Part shown: in pieces, positions 26,160 to 34,601 of the stretch
How the letters are laid out: each line of letters opens with the position of its first letter
How positions within the stretch are numbered: the first letter of the stretch is position 1
Source of the DNA: Clostridium sporogenes
GTDB lineage: Bacteria > Bacillota > Clostridia > Clostridiales > Clostridiaceae
Direction of reading: 5' to 3'
NCBI RefSeq assembly: GCF_001020205.1
Contig: NZ_CP011663.1
Coordinates: 1,488,001-1,552,000, forward strand
DNA length: 64,000 nucleotides
Translations under genes and position numbers: made by a program
Notes under the pieces: model-generated
The model's input: the letters and a program-made list of their open reading frames with translations, nothing else
Told to the model about the DNA's origin: nothing
The model's database searches: none

Positions 26160-27380
26160 TTGATTACAAATGAAGATTTAGATAAAAAATATAAGATAGT
26201 TTTAACCATTATTTTTGTAATTTCCTTTTTTCTTATAGTTTTATTGTTTTTCTATAAACCTAATTATAATAAAAATAAAGCTGCTATAAAAAATGAAGAT
26301 GAATATCAAAAAGTTACTGCAAACACAGTTAGAATAGAAGGAAAGGATTTATATGATACTTGTACATCAATATCACAAATAGTTTATCCATCTACCTTTA
26401 GGGAAGACAGACCAAATGCGGTTATATTAGTTAGAAGTGATAAAATAGAGGATGCTATGTTAGCAGCTAGAGTTTCTCATCATCCAATAAACTCTCCTAT
26501 ATTGTTTACTAAGAAAAATAGTATTCCAGAAAGTACTTTAAAGGAAATAGAAAGATTAAATCCTGAAGGATTATTTGTAGATGGTAATGTGAAAATTATA
26601 TTAATAGGTGATATGGGCGAAGAGATAAAAAATACTTTAAATAGAAAAAATTTAAAATATAGGCATATAAAAGAGAAAGATGTTTATGACTTAAGTCTTA
26701 ATATTGACAATTATTTAGCTGCATTTCATGGAGACCATAAAGACACAGTAATAATAGCTCCTATAGAAAAACCTAAATATGCTTTAGCGCAAACCGCTTG
26801 GAATGCTCATAATGGAGATGGATTCTTTTTTGTAGAAAAAAATAAAGTGCCAGAACCTGTTAAAAAAGCTCTTAAAGCTAGATATGGAGGAGCATATATA
26901 TATGTATTAGGGGATGAAACTCATATATCTAATGAAGTTAAAAGGGAACTTGCTAAGTATGGTCATGTGCAGAGGATACCTAATGGAGAAAATATATATA
27001 ATCAAGCAGTTTCTTTTGCAACTTATAAAGATGTAGGTAAAAATTTTTCGTGGTGGTTTAGTAAAAAAAGTAGAGATTTTGGATGGGGAATTACACAACC
27101 TGGACATAATTTTATATTTGTAAATCCTGATAATTGGCAGATAGCAGTAGCATCATCTCTTTTATCACATAAAGGAAAACATGGGCCTATGCTTTTAGTA
27201 TATAAGAATTCTGTACCAGAAAACTTAAAAGATTATCTATATAATGTAAAACCAAGTTATATTTCTTCCCAGGAAATTAGTAATAATCATGGATGGATAA
27301 TAGGAAGCAGTGATTATATTAGTGATAGAAATCAAGTTAAAATTGATAGTCTTTTAGAGAGTGAAAGGAGTAACAAGTAA
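26160..27380 (+). CDS. CWB2-like membrane-anchored paralogue
   Basis: About 406 residues. The start is TTG at 26160 with GAGGTG five bases before; an in-frame ATG at 26085 lies inside the previous gene and is unlikely. It has one membrane helix (about residues 14-36) and then an extracellular region beginning ANTVRIEGKDLYDTCTSISQIVYP, the hallmark opening of cell-wall-binding repeat 2 domains. Collinear similarity with the preceding protein is clear at GxLxxxHKGKHGPML-type and WIIGSS positions. It lacks the C-terminal polytopic domain. It overlaps the next gene by one base (TAATG), so the products are probably made together. Confidence 0.72.
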   Translation: MITNEDLDKKYKIVLTIIFVISFFLIVLLFFYKPNYNKNKAAIKNEDEYQKVTANTVRIEGKDLYDTCTSISQIVYPSTFREDRPNAVILVRSDKIEDAMLAARVSHHPINSPILFTKKNSIPESTLKEIERLNPEGLFVDGNVKIILIGDMGEEIKNTLNRKNLKYRHIKEKDVYDLSLNIDNYLAAFHGDHKDTVIIAPIEKPKYALAQTAWNAHNGDGFFFVEKNKVPEPVKKALKARYGGAYIYVLGDETHISNEVKRELAKYGHVQRIPNGENIYNQAVSFATYKDVGKNFSWWFSKKSRDFGWGITQPGHNFIFVNPDNWQIAVASSLLSHKGKHGPMLLVYKNSVPENLKDYLYNVKPSYISSQEISNNHGWIIGSSDYISDRNQVKIDSLLESERSNK

Positions 27381-27922
27381 TGGCAGTAGGGGATACTGAA
27401 ATTCAAGAACAGATGCAACAACAAATGAAACAAAGGCTTGAAAACCTTCCTAGATTTACTTATAAGGTTACAAGATTTTTAAAAAATAAAAGTGATTTGC
27501 AGCAAGCTATTGATGATTTAAATAATGCAGGTATTCCTAATCTTAGTAGCAAGAAACTTACGAATAATTATATAGAAGAAATATATGAAATGTGCTTTTT
27601 ATTTAAAATAGAAGGAAGAAAAATTTTAAAAGGGTTTATATATGGAGCATTAATAGGAGTAATTTTGGGAATGTTACAGGGAATTGGATTTTTAGCATTT
27701 CCTTTATTAAATCCTATTTCAGCAGGAGGAATGGTAGTTTCAACCTTAATAATTTCATTGATTACATCTGTAATATGTGGAAGTTTTATAGCTATAGTCT
27801 TACTTTTTAGACCTATAAAAAAAGTAGATTCATCTTTTTATATGCTTACAGTTTATTCAGACTATGAAAATAAGCAGACTATAGAGGATATATTAAGTAA
27901 ACATGTAACTTTTGAAATATAA
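27380..27922 (+). CDS. Small two-helix membrane protein, third gene of the CWB2-like operon
   Basis: 180 residues with a Gln-rich, charged N-terminus (EQMQQQMKQRLENL), a short alpha/beta cytosolic part, two hydrophobic helices (about 93-113 and 122-145, with GALIGVILGMLQGIGF) and a C-terminal soluble tail. I do not recognise a family. Translational coupling to the upstream gene suggests a complex with the two CWB2-like proteins, which is inference. Confidence 0.6.
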   Translation: MAVGDTEIQEQMQQQMKQRLENLPRFTYKVTRFLKNKSDLQQAIDDLNNAGIPNLSSKKLTNNYIEEIYEMCFLFKIEGRKILKGFIYGALIGVILGMLQGIGFLAFPLLNPISAGGMVVSTLIISLITSVICGSFIAIVLLFRPIKKVDSSFYMLTVYSDYENKQTIEDILSKHVTFEI

Positions 27923-28014
27923 CTTCCGTACACATATTTAAATTATAAACCGTATAGATTTAATCAATATTATAATTTTACTTATGTATAATTATTATTC
28001 AATGTAAGCAAAAT

Positions 28015-28059
28015 AAAACACTATCAAATTTATAAAAAATGTATTTGATAGTGTTTTAT
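28015..28059. terminator. Bidirectional terminator between convergent genes
   Basis: Perfect 15-bp arms AAAACACTATCAAAT and ATTTGATAGTGTTTT with a 13-base loop. Confidence 0.82.
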
Positions 28060-28096
28060 TTATAAAACTTTGGTTGTTATTTTTTATAAGTGCGTA

Positions 28097-28366
28097 TTAT
28101 TGTTGTTGATCTTGTTGCTGTTGTTGCATTTGAATTTCTTGCTGTATTTGTTGTTGTTGTTGCTCAGGTTGATATTGAGGTTCTTCACTCATAACAAAAT
28201 TAATTCTGCTTTGAAGCATATTTTCACACACTTTTATATTTTCAGCCATTTGATTAAACATTTGTTTTGCATTAGGATCATCTGTATCCATAGAAAAAGT
28301 TTTACAATTAGATTCTGTGCTTTTTAACATTTCCATTGTTTGATTAAGTTTATTAATAACAGTCAT
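28097..28366 (-). CDS. DUF1657 small protein with Gln-rich tail, sporulation-associated family
   Basis: 89 residues. Residues 1-65 match DUF1657 (MTVINKLNQTMEMLKSTESN..., helical, with DPNAKQMFNQMAENIKVCENML); the last 25 are almost all Gln. GGAGGT precedes the ATG. DUF1657 proteins are commonly found with SpoVA and DUF421 genes and are linked to spores; none of those is next to it here. A forespore sigma-G-like promoter is visible upstream. The Gln tail is encoded by CAA/CAG runs, which may vary in length between strains. Confidence 0.8.
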   Translation of the reverse strand: MTVINKLNQTMEMLKSTESNCKTFSMDTDDPNAKQMFNQMAENIKVCENMLQSRINFVMSEEPQYQPEQQQQQIQQEIQMQQQQQDQQQ

Positions 28367-28399
28367 TTATAATACCTCCAATTTTTATAATTCATTATT

Positions 28400-28429
28400 T
28401 AGTATTTCATAGTATAAATAAATTTATAC
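28400..28429 (-). promoter_or_regulatory. Candidate sigma-G promoter for the DUF1657 gene
   Basis: On the minus strand GTATA (28429-28425), an 18-bp spacer and AATACTA (28406-28400) fit the sigma-G pattern with one mismatch in the -10. The same DNA contains a perfect palindrome AGTATAAATAAATTTATACT (28411-28430), so an operator is an alternative reading. Confidence 0.45.
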
Positions 28430-28725
28430 TAATTAGTAAATTTATAATGAAAAAAGTAATTGAATGTTCTATATGCTAAATTTTTCTATAAGAGTTGTTA
28501 AATCCATGAACATGCTACTGGTTGTTTATGAAGTAGAACTTAAGTTTTAAGTAGAATAGAATTATTTTTTTGTAGTTGAAATAATTTCTTTACTATTTGT
28601 AGTATAGTTTTTATAAAGCATTGTAACATTATCTAATATTTGAGATTATATTAATTTTTTATATATTAAACCGATATTAATATAACATAAAAATTTTAGT
28701 GATTTATAAATGAGGAGAACTTATT

Positions 28726-29910
28726 ATGTTAACAGAAGAAATACTTGAAATTGCAAATAATATTAAAGAAGAGTTAATAGATGTAAGAAGACATATGCAT
28801 AAATATCCAGAATTATCCTTTCAAGAATTTAAAACTAGTGCATTTATAAAAGAAAAACTTAAAGAACATAATATAAATTACATTGAGGATTTTCATAAAA
28901 CCGCTGTTGTAGCTTTAATTAAAGGTAATAAGCAAGGTAAAACTATATTAGTAAGAGGGGATATAGATGCATTACCTATTGAAGAAAATAACAGTTTAGA
29001 ATATAAATCCTTAAATAAAGGAGTAATGCATGCTTGTGGCCATGATGCACATATAGCCTGGACTTTAGGTACTGCCATAATATTAAATAAACTAAAGAAT
29101 AAAATAAAAGGCAATGTAAAATTTATATTTCAGCCAGGAGAAGAAAATCAGTGGGGAGCTAAAGAAATGCTGAAATATGGTATTTTAGAAAATCCTAAAG
29201 TAGATGCAGCAATTGCAGGACATGTATGGCCAGACGTACAATCAGGGAAAATTTCTATAGTAAATGGATGTGCTATGGCCTGTGCAAATAAATTTAGAAT
29301 AGAAATAATAGGAAAAGGTGGCCATGGAGCGTCCCCCCAAGATACTTTAGATCCTATTGCAATAGCAAATGAGGTATATATGGCTATCCAACAAATTGTA
29401 AGTAGAAAAGTAGATCCTTATGATTCTGTAGTTATTAGTATTGGAGTTTTTAAGGCACAGGGTTCTTATAATATAATACCAGATAAAGTTGAAATGGAAG
29501 GTACTATAAGAACTCTAAGTAAGGATAAAATGAAAGAAATAATAAGATTAATAGATAATATTTTAAAGGGAATTGTGCTAATACAAGGGGCAAAGTACAG
29601 ATTTGATGCTACAGAAGGCGTATATCCATTGATAAATAGTGAAGAATTTGTATATTTAGCTAGAGAGGCAGTAGTTAAAATTTTAGGAGAAAGTAGTGTG
29701 GAAATATTAAATCATGGATCTATGACAGGAGATGATTTTTCTTATTTTCTAAATAAAGTTCCAGGGGTATTTATGTATGTTGGTACTTTAAATAATGAAA
29801 AAAATATAAATAAACCTCTTCATAATTGTAATTTTGATATTGATGAGGATATTATATATAAAGCATCAACAGTACTGTCACAATTAGTTATTGATTATTT
29901 AAATTCTTAA
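28726..29910 (+). CDS. M20-family amidohydrolase (N-acyl amino acid hydrolase type)
   Basis: A 394-residue cytosolic metallohydrolase. Metal-binding motifs: HACGHDAHIAW, the catalytic FQPGEE and GHVWPDVQ. A central dimerisation domain contains GKGGHGASPQDTLDPI, and the C-terminal NHGSMTGDDFSYFLNKVPGVFMYVG block carries the last ligands. The family releases free amino acids or auxins from N-acyl or amide forms. A polar amino-acid ABC operon follows about 290 bases downstream, suggesting scavenging. The ATG has a GAGGAG site. The 295 bases upstream (28431-28725) show no recognisable element. Confidence 0.9.
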   Translation: MLTEEILEIANNIKEELIDVRRHMHKYPELSFQEFKTSAFIKEKLKEHNINYIEDFHKTAVVALIKGNKQGKTILVRGDIDALPIEENNSLEYKSLNKGVMHACGHDAHIAWTLGTAIILNKLKNKIKGNVKFIFQPGEENQWGAKEMLKYGILENPKVDAAIAGHVWPDVQSGKISIVNGCAMACANKFRIEIIGKGGHGASPQDTLDPIAIANEVYMAIQQIVSRKVDPYDSVVISIGVFKAQGSYNIIPDKVEMEGTIRTLSKDKMKEIIRLIDNILKGIVLIQGAKYRFDATEGVYPLINSEEFVYLAREAVVKILGESSVEILNHGSMTGDDFSYFLNKVPGVFMYVGTLNNEKNINKPLHNCNFDIDEDIIYKASTVLSQLVIDYLNS

Positions 29911-29940
29911 ATATAAAAAAGTATAATTTAATAAATTATG

Positions 29941-29977
29941 AAGGTTGTCTTTAATTTAAGATTAAGGACAACTTTTT
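29941..29977 (+). terminator. Terminator after the amidohydrolase
   Basis: AAGGTTGTCTTTAAT pairs with ATTAAGGACAACTTT (one wobble), then TTTATTTT. Confidence 0.78.
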
Positions 29978-30197
29978 ATTTTGCATAATTATCTAATTTA
30001 AGATGTTTATTTCTAATTATGTGGAATATCATAAATTACTACTAAAAATCAATAAAATTTTTTAAAAAAAGTATTGCATAATTATAAAATAATATGTATA
30101 ATAATAAAAAAATAAAAACTATAATCGTTGATATTTAAAGAACACATAGAAATAGTTGTTCGAGAATATGTATAAATATAAAAAGGGGTGTGCTGTT

Positions 30198-30989
30198 ATG
30201 AAGAAAACTTTACTTTTAGTATCTAGTATTATTCTAAGTATTGCATTATTAAGTGGATGTGGGAAAACTGATAAAAAATTAAATTCTCTTGAAAAAATTA
30301 AAGAGGCAGGAAAGATTACAGTAGGGTTAGATGATTCCTATCCTCCTATGGAATTTAGAGATAAAGAAAATAAACTTGTGGGATTTGATATAGACTTAGG
30401 AAATGAAATAGGTAAAAAGTTAGGAGTAAAAACTGAATATACAACTACAGATTTTAATGGTATATTATTGGCTCTTAATTCAGGTAAATTTGATGTTATT
30501 ATTTCAGGATTAAGTATTACTGATAAAAGAAAAGAGGCTATAGCTTTTTCAGAGCCTTATGTAATGGGAGGACAGGTTATAGCAACTAATAAAAATAACA
30601 ATTCTGTAAATAAAATAAGCGATTTAAAAGGGAAAGCTATAGGGTGTCAGCTAGGGTCTACAGGAGATAAAGCTGCTACAGCAATGAAAGGGTTAAAAGA
30701 AGTTAAAAGATATGACAAAATTACAGAAGCTTTTCATGAATTGGTAGCTGGAAGAATAGATGCTGTTATAATGGATGCACAGGTAGGAGGATATTATATA
30801 TCTAAAGAAAAAGACAAATATAAAGTTCTAGAGGAAACTGTAAGTAAAGAACCTATGGGTATAGGATTTAAAAAGGAAGATAAAGAGTTAAAGGAAGCGG
30901 TTCAAAAGGCTATTGATGAACTAAAGGAAGAAGGAACATTATCAAAACTTTCTATTAAGTGGTTTGGATTTGATGCTTATAAAAAATAA
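30198..30989 (+). CDS. Polar amino-acid ABC transporter, binding lipoprotein
   Basis: 263 residues. A lipoprotein signal ends at LLSGC (Cys about 21). A family-3 solute-binding domain follows with ITVGLDDSYPPMEFRDKENKLVGFDIDLGNEIGKKLGV and an SGLSITDKRKEAIAFSEPY segment. The start at 30198 is set by AGGGGTG; an in-frame codon at 30156 lies upstream of it. It feeds the permease and ATPase that follow. Arginine/cystine/glutamine-type substrates are possible and the exact one is not readable. Confidence 0.9.
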   Translation: MKKTLLLVSSIILSIALLSGCGKTDKKLNSLEKIKEAGKITVGLDDSYPPMEFRDKENKLVGFDIDLGNEIGKKLGVKTEYTTTDFNGILLALNSGKFDVIISGLSITDKRKEAIAFSEPYVMGGQVIATNKNNNSVNKISDLKGKAIGCQLGSTGDKAATAMKGLKEVKRYDKITEAFHELVAGRIDAVIMDAQVGGYYISKEKDKYKVLEETVSKEPMGIGFKKEDKELKEAVQKAIDELKEEGTLSKLSIKWFGFDAYKK

Positions 30990-31073
30990 AAATGAAATGT
31001 GCAGATTGATAAATCTTAGTTTAGAGAAGATATTTTGGATAAAATAGATTGAATTGTAGAAGGGAGTAAAAGC

Positions 31074-31721
31074 TTGGATCTTAATATTATAAAACAAATA
31101 ACTCCAGTTTTAATAAAAGGAAGTATAACCACTATTGAATTAACGGCTATTTCTGTATGCTTAGGTAGTATTATTGGTATTATAGTTGCTCTATTAAAAT
31201 TATGTAATAATAAATTAGTTTTTTATATTGGGGGATTTTATACTTGGATTTTTAGAGGAACTCCATTATTGTTACAATTATTTTTTATATATTATGGATT
31301 ACCCTTTGTAGGCATAAAATTTACACCTTTTTCAGCTGCTATTTTAGGATTAAGCTTAAATGCTAGTGCTTATATGGCTGAAATAATAAGAGGAGGAATT
31401 ATTTCAGTAGATAAGGGTCAATTTGAAGCTTGTAGAGCTTTAGGTTTTAATTATTTTGATATGATGAAGAAGATAATTTTACCACAAACATTTAAAATAA
31501 TAATTCCATCTGTAGGCAATGAGTTTATAACTATGTTAAAAGATACATCTTTAGTTTCTACTATAGCTATGGTGGAAGTTATGAGGTCTGCTCAGCTATT
31601 ATATTCATCTACATTTAAGCCCATGGAAACTTTTATATTAACTGCTGTTCTTTATTTAATAATGACTACAATATTTACTACAATATTTGGTGTTTTTGAA
31701 AAGAAAGCTTCCGTATATTAG
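31074..31721 (+). CDS. Polar amino-acid ABC permease (HisM/GlnP type)
   Basis: 215 residues with five hydrophobic segments. It has the His/Glu permease signature FRGTPLLLQLFFIYYGLP and the EAA-loop EACRALGFNYFDMMKKIILPQTFKIIIPSVGNEF. The start is TTG at 31074 with AAGGGAG seven bases before. The 84-base gap from the binding-protein gene shows no terminator. Confidence 0.92.
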   Translation: MDLNIIKQITPVLIKGSITTIELTAISVCLGSIIGIIVALLKLCNNKLVFYIGGFYTWIFRGTPLLLQLFFIYYGLPFVGIKFTPFSAAILGLSLNASAYMAEIIRGGIISVDKGQFEACRALGFNYFDMMKKIILPQTFKIIIPSVGNEFITMLKDTSLVSTIAMVEVMRSAQLLYSSTFKPMETFILTAVLYLIMTTIFTTIFGVFEKKASVY

Positions 31722-31736
31722 TGAGGGGGATGAAAT

Positions 31737-32474
31737 ATGTATATGATAGAGAGTAAAAATTTAACAAAAAAATTTGGGAAACTTACTGTATTTGAAAATT
31801 TAAATATTAATGTAAAAAAGGGAGAAGTTCTTGTTATAATAGGACCTTCAGGTTCAGGTAAAAGTACTTTTTTAAGATGTTTAAATCATATAGAAATACC
31901 TACAGATGGAGAGGTTTTTGTAGAAGGGAAAAAATTAAATATAAAAAATAAAAAAGAACTAAGAAAAACTATAGAAAAAGTGGGGATGGTTTTTCAAAAT
32001 TTCAACCTATTTCCCCACAGAACAGTTCTACAAAATATTATGGAAGCTCCTTTAACTGTTAAAAAAGAAAATAAAGAGAAAGTTTTACAAAAGGCAGAAA
32101 AACTTTTAGAAAAGGTTGGCTTAAAAGATAAAGCTAATGTATATCCATCAAAACTTTCAGGTGGACAAAAACAAAGGGTTGCTATAGCTAGAGCATTAGC
32201 CATGAATCCAGATATAATGTTATTCGATGAACCAACCTCAGCTTTAGATCCAGAACTTGTAGGAGAGGTTTTAATAGTTATGAAGGATTTGGCTCAAGAA
32301 GGTATAACTATGGTGGTTGTAACCCATGAAATGGGATTCGCAAAGGAAGTAGCAGATAGGGTAATTTTTATGGATGGAGGGAAAATAATAGAAGAAGCAT
32401 TACCACATGAGATTTTTACAACACCTAAGCATAAAAGAACAAAAGAATTCTTAAATAAAGTTATAAAGGAATAA
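31737..32474 (+). CDS. Polar amino-acid ABC ATPase (GlnQ type)
   Basis: 245 residues. Walker A GPSGSGKST, Q-loop VFQNFNLFPHRTV, signature LSGGQKQRVAIARAL, Walker B IMLFDEPTSALDPELVGEV and H-loop VTHEMGFAKEVADRV form the standard amino-acid importer ATPase. It starts 15 bases after the permease stop with GAGGGGG. A terminator follows at 32484-32520. Confidence 0.95.
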   Translation: MYMIESKNLTKKFGKLTVFENLNINVKKGEVLVIIGPSGSGKSTFLRCLNHIEIPTDGEVFVEGKKLNIKNKKELRKTIEKVGMVFQNFNLFPHRTVLQNIMEAPLTVKKENKEKVLQKAEKLLEKVGLKDKANVYPSKLSGGQKQRVAIARALAMNPDIMLFDEPTSALDPELVGEVLIVMKDLAQEGITMVVVTHEMGFAKEVADRVIFMDGGKIIEEALPHEIFTTPKHKRTKEFLNKVIKE

Positions 32475-32483
32475 GTATTAAAG

Positions 32484-32520
32484 TAGCATTTAATCTAAAG
32501 CAGATTAAATGTTATTTTTT
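32484..32520 (+). terminator. Terminator of the amino-acid ABC operon
   Basis: CATTTAATCT / AGATTAAATG with a 5-base loop, then TTATTTTTTT. Confidence 0.8.
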
Positions 32521-32675
32521 TCATAGATTTATTGCAGTTTAGAAAAAAACATGGTAATATTTAAATATAATAACTGGATAATTATTATTTGGTAATAATA
32601 AATGGAGCGAATGATGCTATAATAAGCAATATTTAATTTTATTAATAAATAAGAAGAACTTTAGGAGGACGGGTT

Positions 32676-34394
32676 ATGGAAAATTTAAAAGTAAAAAACA
32701 AAATACTTTTCATGAGTTCAATTATGTTGATTTTTACAATAATTGTAGGGGTAACAGGATATTATTTTAATGCTAAATCTAATAAAGCTATCAAAAAACT
32801 ATATGAAGATAATCTTATTAGTGTAAAAGTATTAAATGATGCAAGAGCTCAAGCAAGGGGGGCAGAAGCAGATGTTGCTAGAATAGTCATCTTATCTAAG
32901 GATGTAAAAACTCAAGAAAAATTAAAAAAAGATATTGAAAGTAGAGTGGAAAAATTTAATAAAGATATCGAAGAATTTAAAAGAATAGGTCTCAATAGTG
33001 AAAAGGAAAAAGAACTTTTAGATTATATGGAAAAAAATTTAATTGAGTTTAGACAAAAAAGAGAAGAAGTATTCAAAGTATCCAGTGAAGGAAAAATGGA
33101 TTTAGCTGCTAAAAAATTTAGTGAATTAAATGAGGTAAATGAAAATTATCAGAAAGCTCTTATAGAATTATCAGATTATAATGTTAAAGAGGCAGAAGAG
33201 TTTAAGATTCAGAATGATAAAGCTAATGCTTTTTCAAATAGATTTATAACAATAATTTTAATTTTAAGTATAATTATAGCTCTAGTTACTACTAGTATAA
33301 TTTCTAAATCTATAATTAATCCATTAAAGGAATCAGTAGAATACTTAGATAAATTGTCTACAGGGAATTTTACAGAAAAAGTTTCAGATAAGCTTTTAAA
33401 GAGGAAAGATGAAATTGGACAATTAACTAATTCAGTTAGCAAAATGTATGAATCTATAAGAAATATAATAAATGATGTTTTAAATGAGATGAGTAATTCA
33501 AGTAATGTAGTTGAAAATATAGATGAGAATATTAATGATTTAGATAATAGAATACAAGAAGCCTCAACAGCTACAGAAGAATTATCTGCTAGTATGGAGG
33601 AAACAGGAGCTTCAGCAGAGGAAATGAGTGCAACTTCAGAGGAAATAGAAAAGGCTGTAGAGGATATAGCTTTAAAGGCAGAAGAGGGTGCAAGTAGTGC
33701 AGGTAAAATATTAACTAAAGTGGAAGAACTAAAATTTAATGCTATAGAATCTCAAAAAAATGCAAATAAAGTTAAGACTAATATAGATAGTGCCACCAAG
33801 GATGCTATAGAAAAATCTAAAACAATAGAAGAAATAAATATATTATCTGAAGCTATACTTGAAATAACTTCTCAAACAAATTTATTAGCTTTAAATGCGG
33901 CTATTGAAGCTGCAAGAGCAGGAGAATCTGGTAAAGGGTTTGCAGTAGTGGCTGAAGAAATAAGGAAATTAGCAGAACAATCAAGTGAAACTGTAGTGAG
34001 AATACAAGATACTACAAAGGAAGTATTGAAAGCTGTAGAGGATCTTAAAAAAAATTCAAGTAATGCATTAAACTTTATAGATAGTTATATAGTAAAAGCT
34101 CACCAAGATACAGTAGAAGTTTTTGATTCTTATAGTAAGGATGCTACCTATTATAATGATATATCTAATGATTTAAGTGCTACATCAGAAGAATTACTAG
34201 CTTCTATAAAAAACATAGTAGAAGTAATTAATAATGTAGCAGGTGCTGCTAATGAGGGAGCTAAAGATACCACTAATATAGCTCAAAACAATGAAAAAAT
34301 CGTAATAGCTAGTGAGGATATAGTTAAATCTACAGATTTATTAAAAAACAGTTCCGGAAAATTAATAAATTCTGTTAAAAAATTTAAAATTTAA
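32676..34394 (+). CDS. Methyl-accepting chemotaxis protein 1
   Basis: A 572-residue chemoreceptor. TM1 spans about 8-28. A four-helix-bundle-type sensor (about 30-185, with NDARAQARGAEADVARI) is followed by TM2 (about 189-211), a HAMP domain (about 212-265), and a signalling coiled coil with the hairpin tip EITSQTNLLALNAAIEAARAGESGKGFAVVAEEIRKLAEQSS. The sensor is of the common 4HB type, so the ligand is not predictable. GGAGG precedes the ATG. The next gene is a close paralogue. Confidence 0.94.
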   Translation: MENLKVKNKILFMSSIMLIFTIIVGVTGYYFNAKSNKAIKKLYEDNLISVKVLNDARAQARGAEADVARIVILSKDVKTQEKLKKDIESRVEKFNKDIEEFKRIGLNSEKEKELLDYMEKNLIEFRQKREEVFKVSSEGKMDLAAKKFSELNEVNENYQKALIELSDYNVKEAEEFKIQNDKANAFSNRFITIILILSIIIALVTTSIISKSIINPLKESVEYLDKLSTGNFTEKVSDKLLKRKDEIGQLTNSVSKMYESIRNIINDVLNEMSNSSNVVENIDENINDLDNRIQEASTATEELSASMEETGASAEEMSATSEEIEKAVEDIALKAEEGASSAGKILTKVEELKFNAIESQKNANKVKTNIDSATKDAIEKSKTIEEINILSEAILEITSQTNLLALNAAIEAARAGESGKGFAVVAEEIRKLAEQSSETVVRIQDTTKEVLKAVEDLKKNSSNALNFIDSYIVKAHQDTVEVFDSYSKDATYYNDISNDLSATSEELLASIKNIVEVINNVAGAANEGAKDTTNIAQNNEKIVIASEDIVKSTDLLKNSSGKLINSVKKFKI

Positions 34395-34420
34395 TAAATG
34401 TATATTTTATTATTTATAGA

Positions 34421-34472
34421 GAAGAGGATGTCTCAAAATATATTTCATTTTCAGACATCCTCTTCTTTTTAA
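34421..34472 (+). terminator. Terminator hairpin, short relative of the dispersed family
   Basis: GAAGAGGATGTCT (34421-34433) and AGACATCCTCTTC (34453-34465) form a perfect 13-bp stem followed by TTTTT. It shares the GGATGTCTCAA edge with the repeat at 1355-1430 but lacks the inner arms. Confidence 0.82.
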
Positions 34473-34601
34473 TTTTATATGTTAAAAAATAAGAATAAAC
34501 TAAATAGTTATCAACAAATTAAAACTGATGTATAAAATAGTAATATAATAGAATTTCTATATCTTGAGGTTTAATTTCTTAACTAAAAGAGGGGGAAATA
34601 T

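Noticed and set aside
28070..28327. Plus-strand Leu-rich ORF that resembles a membrane protein
   Set aside because: It is the complement of the Gln-rich tail of the DUF1657 gene; CAA/CAG runs read as Leu codons on the other strand.
29978..30197. T-box or amino-acid riboswitch before the polar amino-acid ABC operon
   Set aside because: No T-box core, lysine or glycine aptamer pattern could be recognised in the 220 bases.
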